DNA of 41,144 bases from the NCBI GenBank assembly GCA_017613355.1, contig JAGAEA010000037.1, positions 1 through 41,144 on the forward strand, given 5' to 3'. Below the pieces are notes generated by a model. The model searched no databases. It was not told the DNA's origin and saw nothing but the letters and a program-made list of their open reading frames with translations. Source of the stretch: Clostridia bacterium (GTDB lineage Bacteria > Bacillota > Clostridia > Oscillospirales > CAG-272). Positions 8,326-16,485 of this stretch are shown one piece after another. Position numbers and translations under genes: made by a program. The number at the start of each line of letters is the position of its first letter. The first letter of the stretch is position 1.

Positions 8326-8367
8326 TTGGAATATACAGAACCATTTTATGCCAAGGAGGGTCGCGGC

Positions 8368-9351
8368 ATGACAACGCAAAAAGCAGAACGCCGAAAAAGA
8401 TACCGTTCGGGACTTTTACTCTTTCGACAGGCGTTCCCGACGGTCGGCGTTCTGTTTTGTATGCTTTTCTTTCTGCGCGACTCCTCGCTTGCGCGCGACG
8501 CGGTGCTTCGCGGACTTCGCATTTCGGCGCTGAACGTGATCCCTTCCGTTTTTCCGTTTCTCGTCCTTTCCGACCTTCTTCTGTCGGGCGGCGGACTGCC
8601 AAACGGTCGGGGGAAAGGATTGCGATCGCTTTTCCGTTTATCGGCGGTGGGGGGTACCGCGATTTTGCTCGGTTGGGTCTGCGGATTTCCCGTTGGTGCG
8701 CGGTGTGCCGCGACGGAACTGAAAAACGGTCGTCTGACCCGCGAGGAAGCAGAACGGGTGATCGCCGCGGCAAGCGTTCCCTCTCCCGCTTTTCTCATTG
8801 GCGGCATTGGGGTGGGACTTTTCGATGACCGCGCAACGGGGCTGTTTCTTTGGGGAAGCGCACTCGCGGCGGCGGGGATCGTCGGTGTTTTTTCGACTTT
8901 TCGAAAAACGACAACCTTCCCAAAATCCTACACTCCGAGCCACGGCTCGACCCGTCCGACGTCGTTCCCCGTCCGATTGACGGATGCGCTGCGCGGAGCC
9001 GCGCTTGCCGCGCTGAACCTTTGTGCTTACATCGTATTTTTCTCGGCGGTTTCCGCCGCGGCGAGCGCGGTACTTTCCCGCTTCGGGGCGTCCGATCCGC
9101 TTCGGGCGGTCGTCTCCTGCCTGCTCGAACTTTCGGGCGGCGTCTCGGACGCCGCCGCGCTCCCCGACCGTCGGCTCTCCCTGCTTTTCTGCGCCGCCGC
9201 CATCGGTTGGAGCGGACTTTCGGTGCATTTTCAAACGCTCGCCGTTTGCGACGGGCAGAGTTTACGGTTCGGTCGCTTCGCGTTCCGCAAGGGTCTGCAA
9301 GCGGTTCTTTGCCTCGGTTTTGCAGCCCTGTGGTTGCGATTTCACGGCTGA
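8368..9351 (+). CDS. ylbJ: YlbJ-like sporulation integral membrane protein
   Basis: This 327-residue protein is strongly hydrophobic, with about eight membrane segments. It has the Gate/nucleoside-recognition features seen in YlbJ: ALNVIPSVFPFLVLSDLL near residue 53, and the loop CGFPVGARCAATELKNGRLT followed by a run of small residues around SVPSPAF. YlbJ (SpoVV) of Bacillus is a sigma-E protein of the forespore outer membrane linked to dipicolinic acid transport. The start at 8368 has an AAGGAGGG Shine-Dalgarno sequence ten bases upstream. It is shorter than the roughly 400 residues of Bacillus YlbJ. Its position opposite yqfC/yqfD supports a sporulation role. Confidence 0.8.
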   Translation: MTTQKAERRKRYRSGLLLFRQAFPTVGVLFCMLFFLRDSSLARDAVLRGLRISALNVIPSVFPFLVLSDLLLSGGGLPNGRGKGLRSLFRLSAVGGTAILLGWVCGFPVGARCAATELKNGRLTREEAERVIAAASVPSPAFLIGGIGVGLFDDRATGLFLWGSALAAAGIVGVFSTFRKTTTFPKSYTPSHGSTRPTSFPVRLTDALRGAALAALNLCAYIVFFSAVSAAASAVLSRFGASDPLRAVVSCLLELSGGVSDAAALPDRRLSLLFCAAAIGWSGLSVHFQTLAVCDGQSLRFGRFAFRKGLQAVLCLGFAALWLRFHG

Positions 9352-9414
9352 AAAACGTCGATTTTCGCACACACGCACAAAAAAATCCAAAAAAGTGACC
9401 TGCTCATAAAAACG

Positions 9415-9453
9415 ATAAAATCCCGACAGATAAAATATCTGTCGGGATTTTAT
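9415..9453. terminator. bidirectional terminator between ylbJ and the RAYT gene
   Basis: An 18-base perfect stem (9415-9432 with 9436-9453) closes on an AAA loop. It is A-rich on its left edge and T-rich on its right edge, with a GC core TCCCGACAGA. It abuts the stop codon of the minus-strand transposase gene and follows the plus-strand ylbJ gene, so it can terminate both. Confidence 0.8.
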
Positions 9454-10011
9454 CTATTTATATGTTGTATGGCAAGTTTTGCTCTCTGTGTTTAATTCGT
9501 CGTAATACCAATGGATCGGGTTTTCGTATATATACCTTATGTGTTCTTCATAATCTTCACGATTTCGGATAATGTGGTCGTAAAACGATTTCTGCCAAAT
9601 CGTCGTATTCACCCGCTTGGAAACATATCCCTTCAATTGTTTTACAACCCTTGCTACCGTAGGGGCGACCATTGGTCGCCCGCATTCGTCGGCACGTATC
9701 CGTAATAATAAATGAATATGATCCGGCATGATCACATAACTCTCAACCGATAACGCGGGGTATATAAAAGAGATGTTATGAATTGCGTCATATACGATTT
9801 TGCCATACGGAGACAATTCGATATTCGGCGGGCGACCAATGGTCGCCCCTACGGTGATGTTCTCATTTTCCCGAGCAGTATGAATGCTTTTCCAAAAATA
9901 ATTTTGCCTTTCCAAAGTGCATACCGTAATAAAATATGCACCGCAAGAACTGTAATCATAATTCTCCAAACGATTTCTTTTTCGTGTCGGCAAGTCTTTT
10001 TCGTTTTCCAT
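9454..10011 (-). CDS. REP-associated tyrosine transposase (RAYT, Y1_Tnp family)
   Basis: This 185-residue protein has the HUH single-strand nuclease fold. The N-terminal beta strand is YFITVCTLERQNYFW, the metal-binding pair is H98-I-H100 within VIMPDHIHLLL, and the C-terminal helix region is SFYDHIIRNREDYEEHIRYI followed by NP, typical of RAYTs. These are domesticated IS200-like transposases associated with palindromic REP sequences. The start at 10011 follows AGGTGA. The gene is visibly more AT-rich than its neighbours, which suggests separate ancestry. Two inverted copies of a REP-like palindrome lie inside the frame and encode residues 53-61 (TVGATIGRP) and 110-119 (CGRPMVAPTV), on either side of the HUH motif. 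Activity is not demonstrated. Confidence 0.88.
   Translation of the reverse strand: MENEKDLPTRKRNRLENYDYSSCGAYFITVCTLERQNYFWKSIHTARENENITVGATIGRPPNIELSPYGKIVYDAIHNISFIYPALSVESYVIMPDHIHLLLRIRADECGRPMVAPTVARVVKQLKGYVSKRVNTTIWQKSFYDHIIRNREDYEEHIRYIYENPIHWYYDELNTESKTCHTTYK
9656..9683 (+). repeat. REP-like palindrome, copy 1 (inside RAYT gene)
   Basis: This 28-base unit contains the near-perfect palindrome GGGCGACCATTGGTCGCCC. It is the exact reverse complement of 9828-9855. On the coding strand it reads CGRPMVAPTV, placed just after the HUH motif. Confidence 0.75.
9828..9855 (-). repeat. REP-like palindrome, copy 2 (inside RAYT gene)
   Basis: This is an exact 28-base inverted copy of 9656-9683. 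On the coding strand it reads TVGATIGRP, in a loop before the HUH motif. The two copies use different reading frames of the element, and both are free of stops. Confidence 0.75.
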
Positions 10012-10074
10012 TTCATCACCTGTTCTCATGATAATCCGTTGTGGCAAGGAAAACAATCTCTCTGCCGAAACACA

Positions 10075-10127
10075 TTGTCGTTTCCAATAAAAAAGCAAAA
10101 TCGTTTTTTGTCTTGCGGGAGAAGGTT
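10075..10127 (-). terminator. possible weak terminator after hisIE
   Basis: Downstream of the hisIE stop the minus strand carries CAAAA, AACGA, TTTTG and then CTTTTTT. This is a short A/T-rich hairpin with a T-run. It is weak, but it is the only terminator-like structure before the RAYT gene. Confidence 0.3.
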
Positions 10128-10787
10128 TTACGCTTGATTTCCCGTCATTTTCTCCTGCTTGACCTTTTTATCGATGACGTGGCGCGAAGCAAGTTCGTTG
10201 TGGATGTCTTCCAGCGAGATGCCCGCCTCGATCATCAGAACCATGACATGATAGGTCAAATCGGAAATTTCATAGATGGTTTCGGCTTTGTCCTGCGCCT
10301 TGCCCGCAATGATGACTTCGGTGCACTCTTCGCCGACCTTTTTCAGAATTTTGTCCAATCCCTTTTCAAAGAGATACGTGGTGTAGGAACCCTCTTTTTT
10401 CTCGGTCTTTCTGCCCTCGATCAGTTTCATGAGCGATTGGAGCGAAAAGGCATGGCGGTTCTCACTTTCATAAACGGGATCAACAAAACAGGATACGGTT
10501 CCCTTGTGGCAGGCGGGTCCGTCGGGTTCGACCAGCACCACGAGCGCGTCACGGTCGCAATCCGCCGTGATCGAAACGATGTGTTGGTAATTCCCGCTCG
10601 TTTCGCCTTTCAGCCAAAGTTCCTGCCGCGAACGGCTCCAAAAGCAGGTCAGCTCCTTTTCCATGGAAATTTTGAGGCTCTCGCGGTTCATGTAAGCAAG
10701 CGTGAGCACCTCGCGGGTCTTTGCGTCCTGCACGATCGCGGGGATCAATCCGTTTGCGTCGAATTTCAGTTCGTCAATGTTCAGCAT
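10128..10787 (-). CDS. hisIE: bifunctional phosphoribosyl-AMP cyclohydrolase / phosphoribosyl-ATP pyrophosphatase
   Basis: This 219-residue fusion catalyses the second and third steps of histidine synthesis. The N-terminal HisI domain (about 1-115) has [30 protein letters not shown] and the zinc-binding segment [20 protein letters not shown]. The C-terminal HisE domain (about 125-210) has [20 protein letters not shown] followed by [10 protein letters not shown], the acidic helix typical of MazG-like pyrophosphohydrolases. The start at 10787 follows AAAGGAGAA. It is the last gene of the his operon, 13 bases after hisF. Confidence 0.96.
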   Translation of the reverse strand: MLNIDELKFDANGLIPAIVQDAKTREVLTLAYMNRESLKISMEKELTCFWSRSRQELWLKGETSGNYQHIVSITADCDRDALVVLVEPDGPACHKGTVSCFVDPVYESENRHAFSLQSLMKLIEGRKTEKKEGSYTTYLFEKGLDKILKKVGEECTEVIIAGKAQDKAETIYEISDLTYHVMVLMIEAGISLEDIHNELASRHVIDKKVKQEKMTGNQA

Positions 10788-10800
10788 AATGTTCTCCTTT

Positions 10801-11559
10801 TTATATCCGCGCGGGGATCCCCGCCGCTTTCATTTGAGTTTTCAAATCGTCGATCTTCACGGTCCCGAAATGGAAGATGGACGCCGCAAGCCCCGCGTCC
10901 ACACGCGGCAAAGTTTTGAAAAGCGTGATGAAATCTTCGATACGTCCCGCACCGCCCGAGGCGATGACGGGGACGTCCACCGCACGGCAGACCGCATCCA
11001 GCATTTCCAGGTCAAAACCGCCCTTTACCCCGTCAGTGTCGATGGAATTGACCACGATCTCTCCCGCGCCCGCTTCCACACATCGGCGAATCCATCCGAT
11101 GGCTTCCATGCCCGTGTTCTCTCTGCCGCCTTTGGCAAATACACGGAACACGCCGTCCACTCGTTTGACGTCCGCCGAGAGCACTACGCATTGGTTGCCG
11201 TAGCGTTCCGCCGCCGCACGAACCAAGTCGGGGTTGCGGATCGCTCCCGAATTGACGCTGACTTTATCCGCGCCGCATTTGAGAACGCGGTCGAAATCTT
11301 CCAACGTGTTGATGCCGCCGCCGACCGTGAGCGGGATAAAGACCCGTTTTGCGGTTTCGGTCAGAATGTCGGTAAACAGTTTTCGTCCCTCCGCCGAAGC
11401 GGTGATGTCGTAGAAAACGAGTTCGTCCGCGCCGCACCGACTGTAATATTCGGCGAGCGTGACGGGCGAGGACACGTCCCGCAGACCTTCGAAATTCACT
11501 CCCTTGACCACGCGCCCGTCGCGGACGTCGAGGCACGGGATGATGCGTTTGGTAATCAT
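10801..11559 (-). CDS. hisF: imidazole glycerol phosphate synthase, cyclase subunit HisF
   Basis: This 252-residue TIM barrel converts PRFAR and HisH-derived ammonia to imidazole glycerol phosphate and AICAR. Visible features are the N-terminal [19 protein letters not shown] with the catalytic Asp near residue 11, the second catalytic Asp in [10 protein letters not shown] near 130, and the phosphate-binding loops PLTVGGGI and VIASGGAG. It overlaps the hisA stop by four bases (ATGA), so the subunits and flanking enzymes are translationally coupled. Confidence 0.97.
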   Translation of the reverse strand: MITKRIIPCLDVRDGRVVKGVNFEGLRDVSSPVTLAEYYSRCGADELVFYDITASAEGRKLFTDILTETAKRVFIPLTVGGGINTLEDFDRVLKCGADKVSVNSGAIRNPDLVRAAAERYGNQCVVLSADVKRVDGVFRVFAKGGRENTGMEAIGWIRRCVEAGAGEIVVNSIDTDGVKGGFDLEMLDAVCRAVDVPVIASGGAGRIEDFITLFKTLPRVDAGLAASIFHFGTVKIDDLKTQMKAAGIPARI

Positions 11560-12269
11560 GTTGTCTCCTTGATCGCGGCGGCGAGGTCGATCGCCCCCGT
11601 GTAGTATGCCTTGCCGATGATGGCGCCGTAAAGACCCATTCCGGCAAGCGCCCGCACGTCCTCCATGGAAGAAACCCCGCCCGATGCGATCAGGCGCACG
11701 GAATAGCGTCGGGAAAGTTCCCGATAAAGCGCGCGGTTGGTTCCCTTCATGGCGCCATCGCGGGAAATGTCGGTGCAGATCACGGTTTTCACGCCGATCC
11801 CTTGCAGTTTTTCAAAAAACGTATGTGCATCGGTGTCCGACCGCTCCGTCCAACCTTTGACGGCAACATACCCGTCTTTGAGGTCAACTCCGACGGCGAT
11901 CCGCTCCCCGTAACGCTCCACCGCTTTGCACAGGAACGCTTCGTCGGCGAGCGCAGCCGTGCCGAGAATGACGCGATCCAGACCCGCCGCGAGGTACCGT
12001 TCCACCGTTTCCATGTTCCGAATACCGCCGCCGATCTCGCAGGAAAGCCCGCAGGATCTCTTGATGCGAAGCACCGTTTCATAATTCGGTGTTTCCCCGC
12101 TCTTGGCACCGTCCAGATCGACCAGATGCATCCACTTCGCGCCCGCTTCGGCAAAGTCGTTCGCCACGGCAACGGGGTCATTGTTGTAAATCGTCATTTG
12201 GTTGTAATCTCCGCGCAAGAGCCGCACGGCGCGACCATCCGAAAGGTCAATGGCAGGTAACAGGATCAT
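11556..12269 (-). CDS. hisA: ProFAR isomerase HisA
   Basis: This 237-residue TIM barrel isomerises the ribosylamine moiety of ProFAR in histidine synthesis. It starts MILLPAIDLSDGRAVRLLRG, with the catalytic Asp at residue 8. It has a second catalytic Asp in GVDLKDGYVAVKGW near 129 and the phosphate-binding loops CEIGGGIRN and LIASGGVSS. The longer open frame upstream was rejected because the ATG at 12269 overlaps the hisH stop by four bases, as at the other his junctions. Confidence 0.96.
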   Translation of the reverse strand: MILLPAIDLSDGRAVRLLRGDYNQMTIYNNDPVAVANDFAEAGAKWMHLVDLDGAKSGETPNYETVLRIKRSCGLSCEIGGGIRNMETVERYLAAGLDRVILGTAALADEAFLCKAVERYGERIAVGVDLKDGYVAVKGWTERSDTDAHTFFEKLQGIGVKTVICTDISRDGAMKGTNRALYRELSRRYSVRLIASGGVSSMEDVRALAGMGLYGAIIGKAYYTGAIDLAAAIKETT

Positions 12270-12895
12270 ATCGCCGCTCCCCCTTCCGCAAAATTCACGA
12301 ACGCGCGCAGGATGGAAAGTCCCACGTTGCCGCTTTTTTCGGGATGGAACTGACACCCCATCACATTGTCGCGCCGAACGGCGGCGGTGAGCGGCGCACC
12401 GTAGTCGGTGGTGGCAATGACCGCTTCGTCGCAGTCGGCGGCGTAATAGGAGTGAACAAAATACACGTGGTCGCCCTCTTTGATGCCGGAAAAAATCGGG
12501 GACGGCTTGACGAGATGCAGGGCATTCCAACCGATATGGGGAATTTTATAATCCTTCGGGATCACGTCCGCAATGGGACGAACCGCCCCGGGGATCAGAC
12601 CCAAACCCTCGTATTCGCCATATTCGTAGCTTTTCTCAAACAGCATCTGCATTCCGAGGCAGATGCCGAGGAGCGGCTTTCCCGCGCTCGCTTCATTTCG
12701 GACAACCGTCCAAAGTCCCGTTTCCCGCAGTTTCGCGGCGGCGTCACGGAACGCGCCCACCCCGGGCAGGATCACACCGTTGGCACGGCGGATCACCTCG
12801 GGGTCGGACGTGGCAACCGCTTCCGACCCGATGGCGGCAAAAGAGGAGCGAAGGGAAAACAGGTTTCCAACGCCGTAATCGACGATCGCAAGCAT
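12266..12895 (-). CDS. hisH: imidazole glycerol phosphate synthase, glutaminase subunit HisH
   Basis: This 209-residue class I glutamine amidotransferase supplies ammonia to HisF. The nucleophile Cys lies in LLGICLGMQMLFEKS (about residue 83), and the His-Glu pair is in GCQFHPEKSG near 183-190. The oxyanion-strand motif GVILPGVGAF is also present. A TTG one codon earlier is possible, but the ATG at 12895 is preferred: it overlaps the hisB stop as TGATG and has AGGGAG about eight bases upstream. Confidence 0.95.
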   Translation of the reverse strand: MLAIVDYGVGNLFSLRSSFAAIGSEAVATSDPEVIRRANGVILPGVGAFRDAAAKLRETGLWTVVRNEASAGKPLLGICLGMQMLFEKSYEYGEYEGLGLIPGAVRPIADVIPKDYKIPHIGWNALHLVKPSPIFSGIKEGDHVYFVHSYYAADCDEAVIATTDYGAPLTAAVRRDNVMGCQFHPEKSGNVGLSILRAFVNFAEGGAAI

Positions 12896-13482
12896 CAAAG
12901 AACTCCCTTCGTGGACGGAATTTCATCCGCGGCGGCGGGGTCGATGGCGACAGCCGCACGGAGCGAACGCGCCACCGATTTGAACGCGCCTTCGAGGATG
13001 TGGTGCGAATTTGCCCCCGCAAGCTGACGGATGTGCAAAGTCACGTTTGCGTTGCGGGCAAACGCGAGCCAGAACTCCGCGCCCAACTCGGTATCGAAGG
13101 TTCCCACCTTTTCGGTGGGGAGCGTCATTTCATAGCCGAGGTACCCTCTGCCCGAAATATCGACCGCGGAAAGAACGAGCGCCTCGTCCATGGGCAGAAC
13201 GGTATTTGCAAAACGAGTAATTCCCTTTTTGTCGCCAAGTGCCGCGTCAAACGCCTTGCCCAGCGCGATCCCGATATCCTCGGCGGTGTGGTGATCGTCC
13301 ACATTGACGTCGCCCGCGCAGGTGATGTTCAGGTCAAACCGCCCATGACGGGCAAAAAGCGTGAGCATGTGATCAAGGAAGCCGCACCCGCTGTTGATTT
13401 CGGAAACTCCGCTTCCGTCGAGGTTCAACGACAGGCGAATGTCGGTTTCGTTGGTTTTGCGTGTCACATTTGCTGTTCTCAT
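12895..13482 (-). CDS. hisB: imidazoleglycerol-phosphate dehydratase HisB
   Basis: This 195-residue monofunctional IGP dehydratase has the two duplicated metal-binding motifs, DDHHTAEDIGIALG near residue 65 and NSHHILEGAFKSVARSL near 160. It also has the N-terminal GCGFLDHMLTLFARHG. No N-terminal histidinol-phosphatase domain is present, unlike the enterobacterial fusion, and no histidinol-phosphatase gene is visible in the operon. It overlaps hisC by four bases. Confidence 0.97.
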   Translation of the reverse strand: MRTANVTRKTNETDIRLSLNLDGSGVSEINSGCGFLDHMLTLFARHGRFDLNITCAGDVNVDDHHTAEDIGIALGKAFDAALGDKKGITRFANTVLPMDEALVLSAVDISGRGYLGYEMTLPTEKVGTFDTELGAEFWLAFARNANVTLHIRQLAGANSHHILEGAFKSVARSLRAAVAIDPAAADEIPSTKGVL

Positions 13483-14543
13483 TTGTTTTCCTCCAAAATC
13501 ATTTGAATTGCCGCGAGAAGCGCATTCACTTCATCGGCGCTGCCAACGGTAATGCGGTTATAATCTTTGAGAAGCGGCGTCTCGAAATGACGCACGAGAA
13601 TTCCCCGCTCCCGCAAGGCGAGATAAAGCGCCTTACCTCCGATTTTCGGGTGCTTCGCAAACAGGAAGTTTGCTTGCGAAGGTACCACTTCAAATCCGTA
13701 ATTTCGCAATGCGTGTGTGCAAAATTCGCGGTTTTTGATGATGATTTCGCAATTTTTCTTTGTCTGCGCCTCGTCCTCGATCGCGCCGATCCCCGCCGCC
13801 ATGGTCATACGGTTGACGTTATAGGGATTGGTGGAATTGCGGATGGCTTGCAGGTCGGCGATCAGCGGTGCCTGTGCAATGCCGAAGCCGAGCCGCGCGC
13901 CCGCCATGGAGCGCGATTTGGAAAAAGTCTGCGTGACGAGCAGGTTTTCATATCTTCGGATCAAAGGCACGCAGGTCTCCGCTCCGAAATCCACGTAAGC
14001 TTCGTCGATGACCACAACATCGTTCGGGTGCGCGTTCAAAATCCGCTCGATCTCCCGCACGGAAAGCGCGGTGCCCGTGGGCGCGTTCGGGTTTGCGAGG
14101 AACACGGTTCCTTTCTTTTGGCAAAGCCCGTCCACGTCCACCGAAAAATCCTTGTTCAGCGGGACTTCGGTAAACGGGATGCCGTGGAGATCGGCGAACA
14201 CGCGGTAAAACCCGTACGTGATATTCGGGAACACGGCGGGGCGGTCTTTCCCGCAGAACGCCATGAACGCGAAATTGAGAATTTCGTCCGAACCGTTCGT
14301 CGCCATCACTTCATCCGTGCCGACGCCGAGCAGGGCGGCAAAACTCTCGTTGAGTTTTTTCGCCGTCGGGTCGGAATAAAGCTGCAGCCGTTCGGCTTCC
14401 CGCTTTGCCGCCTCGATCGCGCGGGGTGACGGCGGGAAAGGTGATTCATTGGTATTGAGCTTGATGTAGGTACGCTCTCTCGGCTGTTCCCCGGGAACAT
14501 ACGGAACCAAATTTGCGTACCGTTCGTGCAAAAATCGGCTCAT
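13479..14543 (-). CDS. hisC: histidinol-phosphate aminotransferase HisC
   Basis: This 354-residue fold-type I PLP aminotransferase carries out the imidazole acetol phosphate to histidinol phosphate step. It shows the substrate-binding N-terminus KLNTNESPFPPSP, the cofactor Asp/Tyr segment VVIDEAYVDF, and the Schiff-base Lys in TQTFSKSRSMAGARLGF near 215. The start overlaps the hisD stop by four bases and is preceded by GGAGGAAG. Length and motifs are normal for the family. Confidence 0.96.
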   Translation of the reverse strand: MSRFLHERYANLVPYVPGEQPRERTYIKLNTNESPFPPSPRAIEAAKREAERLQLYSDPTAKKLNESFAALLGVGTDEVMATNGSDEILNFAFMAFCGKDRPAVFPNITYGFYRVFADLHGIPFTEVPLNKDFSVDVDGLCQKKGTVFLANPNAPTGTALSVREIERILNAHPNDVVVIDEAYVDFGAETCVPLIRRYENLLVTQTFSKSRSMAGARLGFGIAQAPLIADLQAIRNSTNPYNVNRMTMAAGIGAIEDEAQTKKNCEIIIKNREFCTHALRNYGFEVVPSQANFLFAKHPKIGGKALYLALRERGILVRHFETPLLKDYNRITVGSADEVNALLAAIQMILEENK

Positions 14544-15823
14544 TTACTTTCTTCCTCCGTGCGAATGACCGCGCTTTTGGCGTGCGCCGTCAATCCTTCG
14601 AGGCGCGCGAAACAGGCAACGTCGTCGGCGAGTTCCGCGAGCGCATCTTTCGTAAAATAAGTAAACTGCGTTTTCTTAACGAAATCGTCCACCGAGAGCG
14701 GACTTGAAAATTTCGCGGTGCCGCCCGTGGGGAGCGTGTGGTTGGGTCCCGCCATGTAGTCGCCCAACGCCTCGGGGCAATTCCGCCCCATGAAAACCGA
14801 CCCCGCGTGGCGGATGCTTCCGAGGTAGGCGAACGGATCGTCCACGCAAAGTTCCAAATGTTCGGGAGCGATCTCGTTGGCAATGTCGATGACGGTTTCG
14901 AGGTCTTTCGCAACAATGATTTTTCCGTTGTTATCGATCGACGCCCGCGCGATCTCGGCACGTTCGAGCTTCGGGATCTGTTCTTCGAGTTCCCGTTGCA
15001 CGGCGAGAGCCAAGTCCGGGGAGTCGGTAACCAGCACTGCCGACGCGAGCTTGTCATGCTCGGCTTGCGAGAGCAGATCGGCGGCGATATGGCGCGGGTC
15101 GCTCTTGCCGTCCGAAACGATGAGAATTTCGCTCGGTCCCGCGATCATGTCGATCGAGACCTCGCCGAACACCTGTTTTTTCGCTTCGGCGACGAACGCG
15201 TTTCCGGGTCCCACGATCTTATCCACTTTCGGGATTGTTTCGGTCCCGTACGCCAGCGCCGCGATCGCCTGTGCGCCGCCCACTTTGAAAATGCGGTCGA
15301 TGCCTGCCACCTGCGCCGCCGCGAGAATAGCGGGATTGACCTTGCCGTCCTTCCCCGGGGGCGTGACCATGACGACCTCGCCCACGCCCGCGATTTTTGC
15401 GGGGATGGAATCCATCAGCACGGTGGAAGGGTACGCCGCCGTGCCGCCCGGGACGTAAAGCCCAGCGCGATCGACGGGAGTGACTTTCTGCCCCATGACG
15501 ACGCCGTTTTCGTCTTTGATCTCGAATCCCTGCCGTACCTGCTTTTCATGGAAACGGCGGATGTTCGCGGCGGCACGCCGCAAAATTTCGAGGAAACGCG
15601 GTTCGACCTTTGCCACCGCCTCTTTGATCTCCTCGGGTGTAACCGCGAGGGACGTCAGGTTCGCTTTATCGAATTTCGCGGTATATGCGAGCAGGGCGCG
15701 GTCGCCGTTCCGCCGAACGTCGGCAATGATGTCGGCAACGATCGACGCCACATCGACCGACGGCACCACGCGAGCGAATATCTCGCTGTTTTTCACTTCT
15801 CCGTAACGTAAAATCTTAATCAT
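14540..15823 (-). CDS. hisD: histidinol dehydrogenase HisD
   Basis: This 427-residue zinc enzyme performs the last two NAD-dependent oxidations to histidine. Visible motifs are VGPGNAFVAEAKKQVFG, the zinc-ligand region LSQAEHDKLASAVL, and near the C-terminus GPNHTLPTGGTAKFSSPLS. The start at 15823 (MIKILRYGE) was chosen because it overlaps the hisG stop by four bases; the longer frame would add only a glycine-rich leader. Confidence 0.97.
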   Translation of the reverse strand: MIKILRYGEVKNSEIFARVVPSVDVASIVADIIADVRRNGDRALLAYTAKFDKANLTSLAVTPEEIKEAVAKVEPRFLEILRRAAANIRRFHEKQVRQGFEIKDENGVVMGQKVTPVDRAGLYVPGGTAAYPSTVLMDSIPAKIAGVGEVVMVTPPGKDGKVNPAILAAAQVAGIDRIFKVGGAQAIAALAYGTETIPKVDKIVGPGNAFVAEAKKQVFGEVSIDMIAGPSEILIVSDGKSDPRHIAADLLSQAEHDKLASAVLVTDSPDLALAVQRELEEQIPKLERAEIARASIDNNGKIIVAKDLETVIDIANEIAPEHLELCVDDPFAYLGSIRHAGSVFMGRNCPEALGDYMAGPNHTLPTGGTAKFSSPLSVDDFVKKTQFTYFTKDALAELADDVACFARLEGLTAHAKSAVIRTEEESK

Positions 15824-16473
15824 GCTTCCGCCCCCGCCTGTTTCTTTGCCACGCATTCGGCAAGTCGTTCGGTCAGCTCGCGGATCTGCGCATTCTTGAA
15901 TTGATAACTTGCTTTGTTCGCGATCAGCCGCGCGCTGATGGGCACGATGTTCTCCACCACTTCCAAGTGGTTTTCCCGCAAGGTCGTTCCCGTTTCCACA
16001 ATGTCCACGATCACGTCCGAAAGCCCGAGAATGGGCGCCAGCTCAATGGAACCGTTGAGGTGGATCATGTCGATCTCGCGACCCTGACCGCCATAATACG
16101 TTTTTGCGATATTCTGAAATTTCGTTGCCACGCGCAACGTCCGCGAAGGATCGTCGCGGAAGCCGACGGGCGCGGCGACCGCCATGCGGCAGTTACCCGT
16201 GCAGAGGTCGAGCAGTTCATAAACGTCGGGGGCATATTCAAGCAGAATATCCTTGCCCGCAACGCCGATGTCCGCCGCTCCGCGCTCGACATAGATGGTC
16301 ACGTCCGAAGGCTTGACCCAAAAATAGCGTACTCCCGCTGCCTCGTTCTCGAAAATGAGCTTGCGATTGTTCTCGCGAATGGACGGGCAATCGTAGCCGA
16401 CCGCCTCGAACATGGAGTAAACTTTTTCGCCGAGCCTTCCCTTCGGAAGCGCGATATTGATCAATTCTTTCAT
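15820..16473 (-). CDS. hisG: ATP phosphoribosyltransferase, short-form catalytic subunit HisG
   Basis: This 217-residue HisG catalyses the first committed step of histidine synthesis. It is the short form: ALPKGRLGEKVYSMF begins the protein, VERGAADIGVAGKDILLE follows, and the phosphate-binding region is DIVETGTTLRENHLEV. The C-terminal regulatory ACT-like domain of long HisG is absent. Short HisG is known to need HisZ, which is encoded 12 bases upstream. AAGGAGA precedes the start. Confidence 0.97.
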   Translation of the reverse strand: MKELINIALPKGRLGEKVYSMFEAVGYDCPSIRENNRKLIFENEAAGVRYFWVKPSDVTIYVERGAADIGVAGKDILLEYAPDVYELLDLCTGNCRMAVAAPVGFRDDPSRTLRVATKFQNIAKTYYGGQGREIDMIHLNGSIELAPILGLSDVIVDIVETGTTLRENHLEVVENIVPISARLIANKASYQFKNAQIRELTERLAECVAKKQAGAEA

Positions 16474-16485
16474 GTGGGTCTCCTT

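Noticed and set aside
9415-9453. Transposon terminal inverted repeat beside the RAYT gene
   Set aside because: RAYTs do not use terminal inverted repeats. The A-rich/GC core/T-rich layout and three-base loop fit a bidirectional terminator, and there is no matching copy on the far side of the gene.
9656-9855. A two-repeat CRISPR-like unit
   Set aside because: The copies are inverted, only two exist, and the 144 bases between them encode the transposase HUH motif. No other array-like repeats were noticed in the window.
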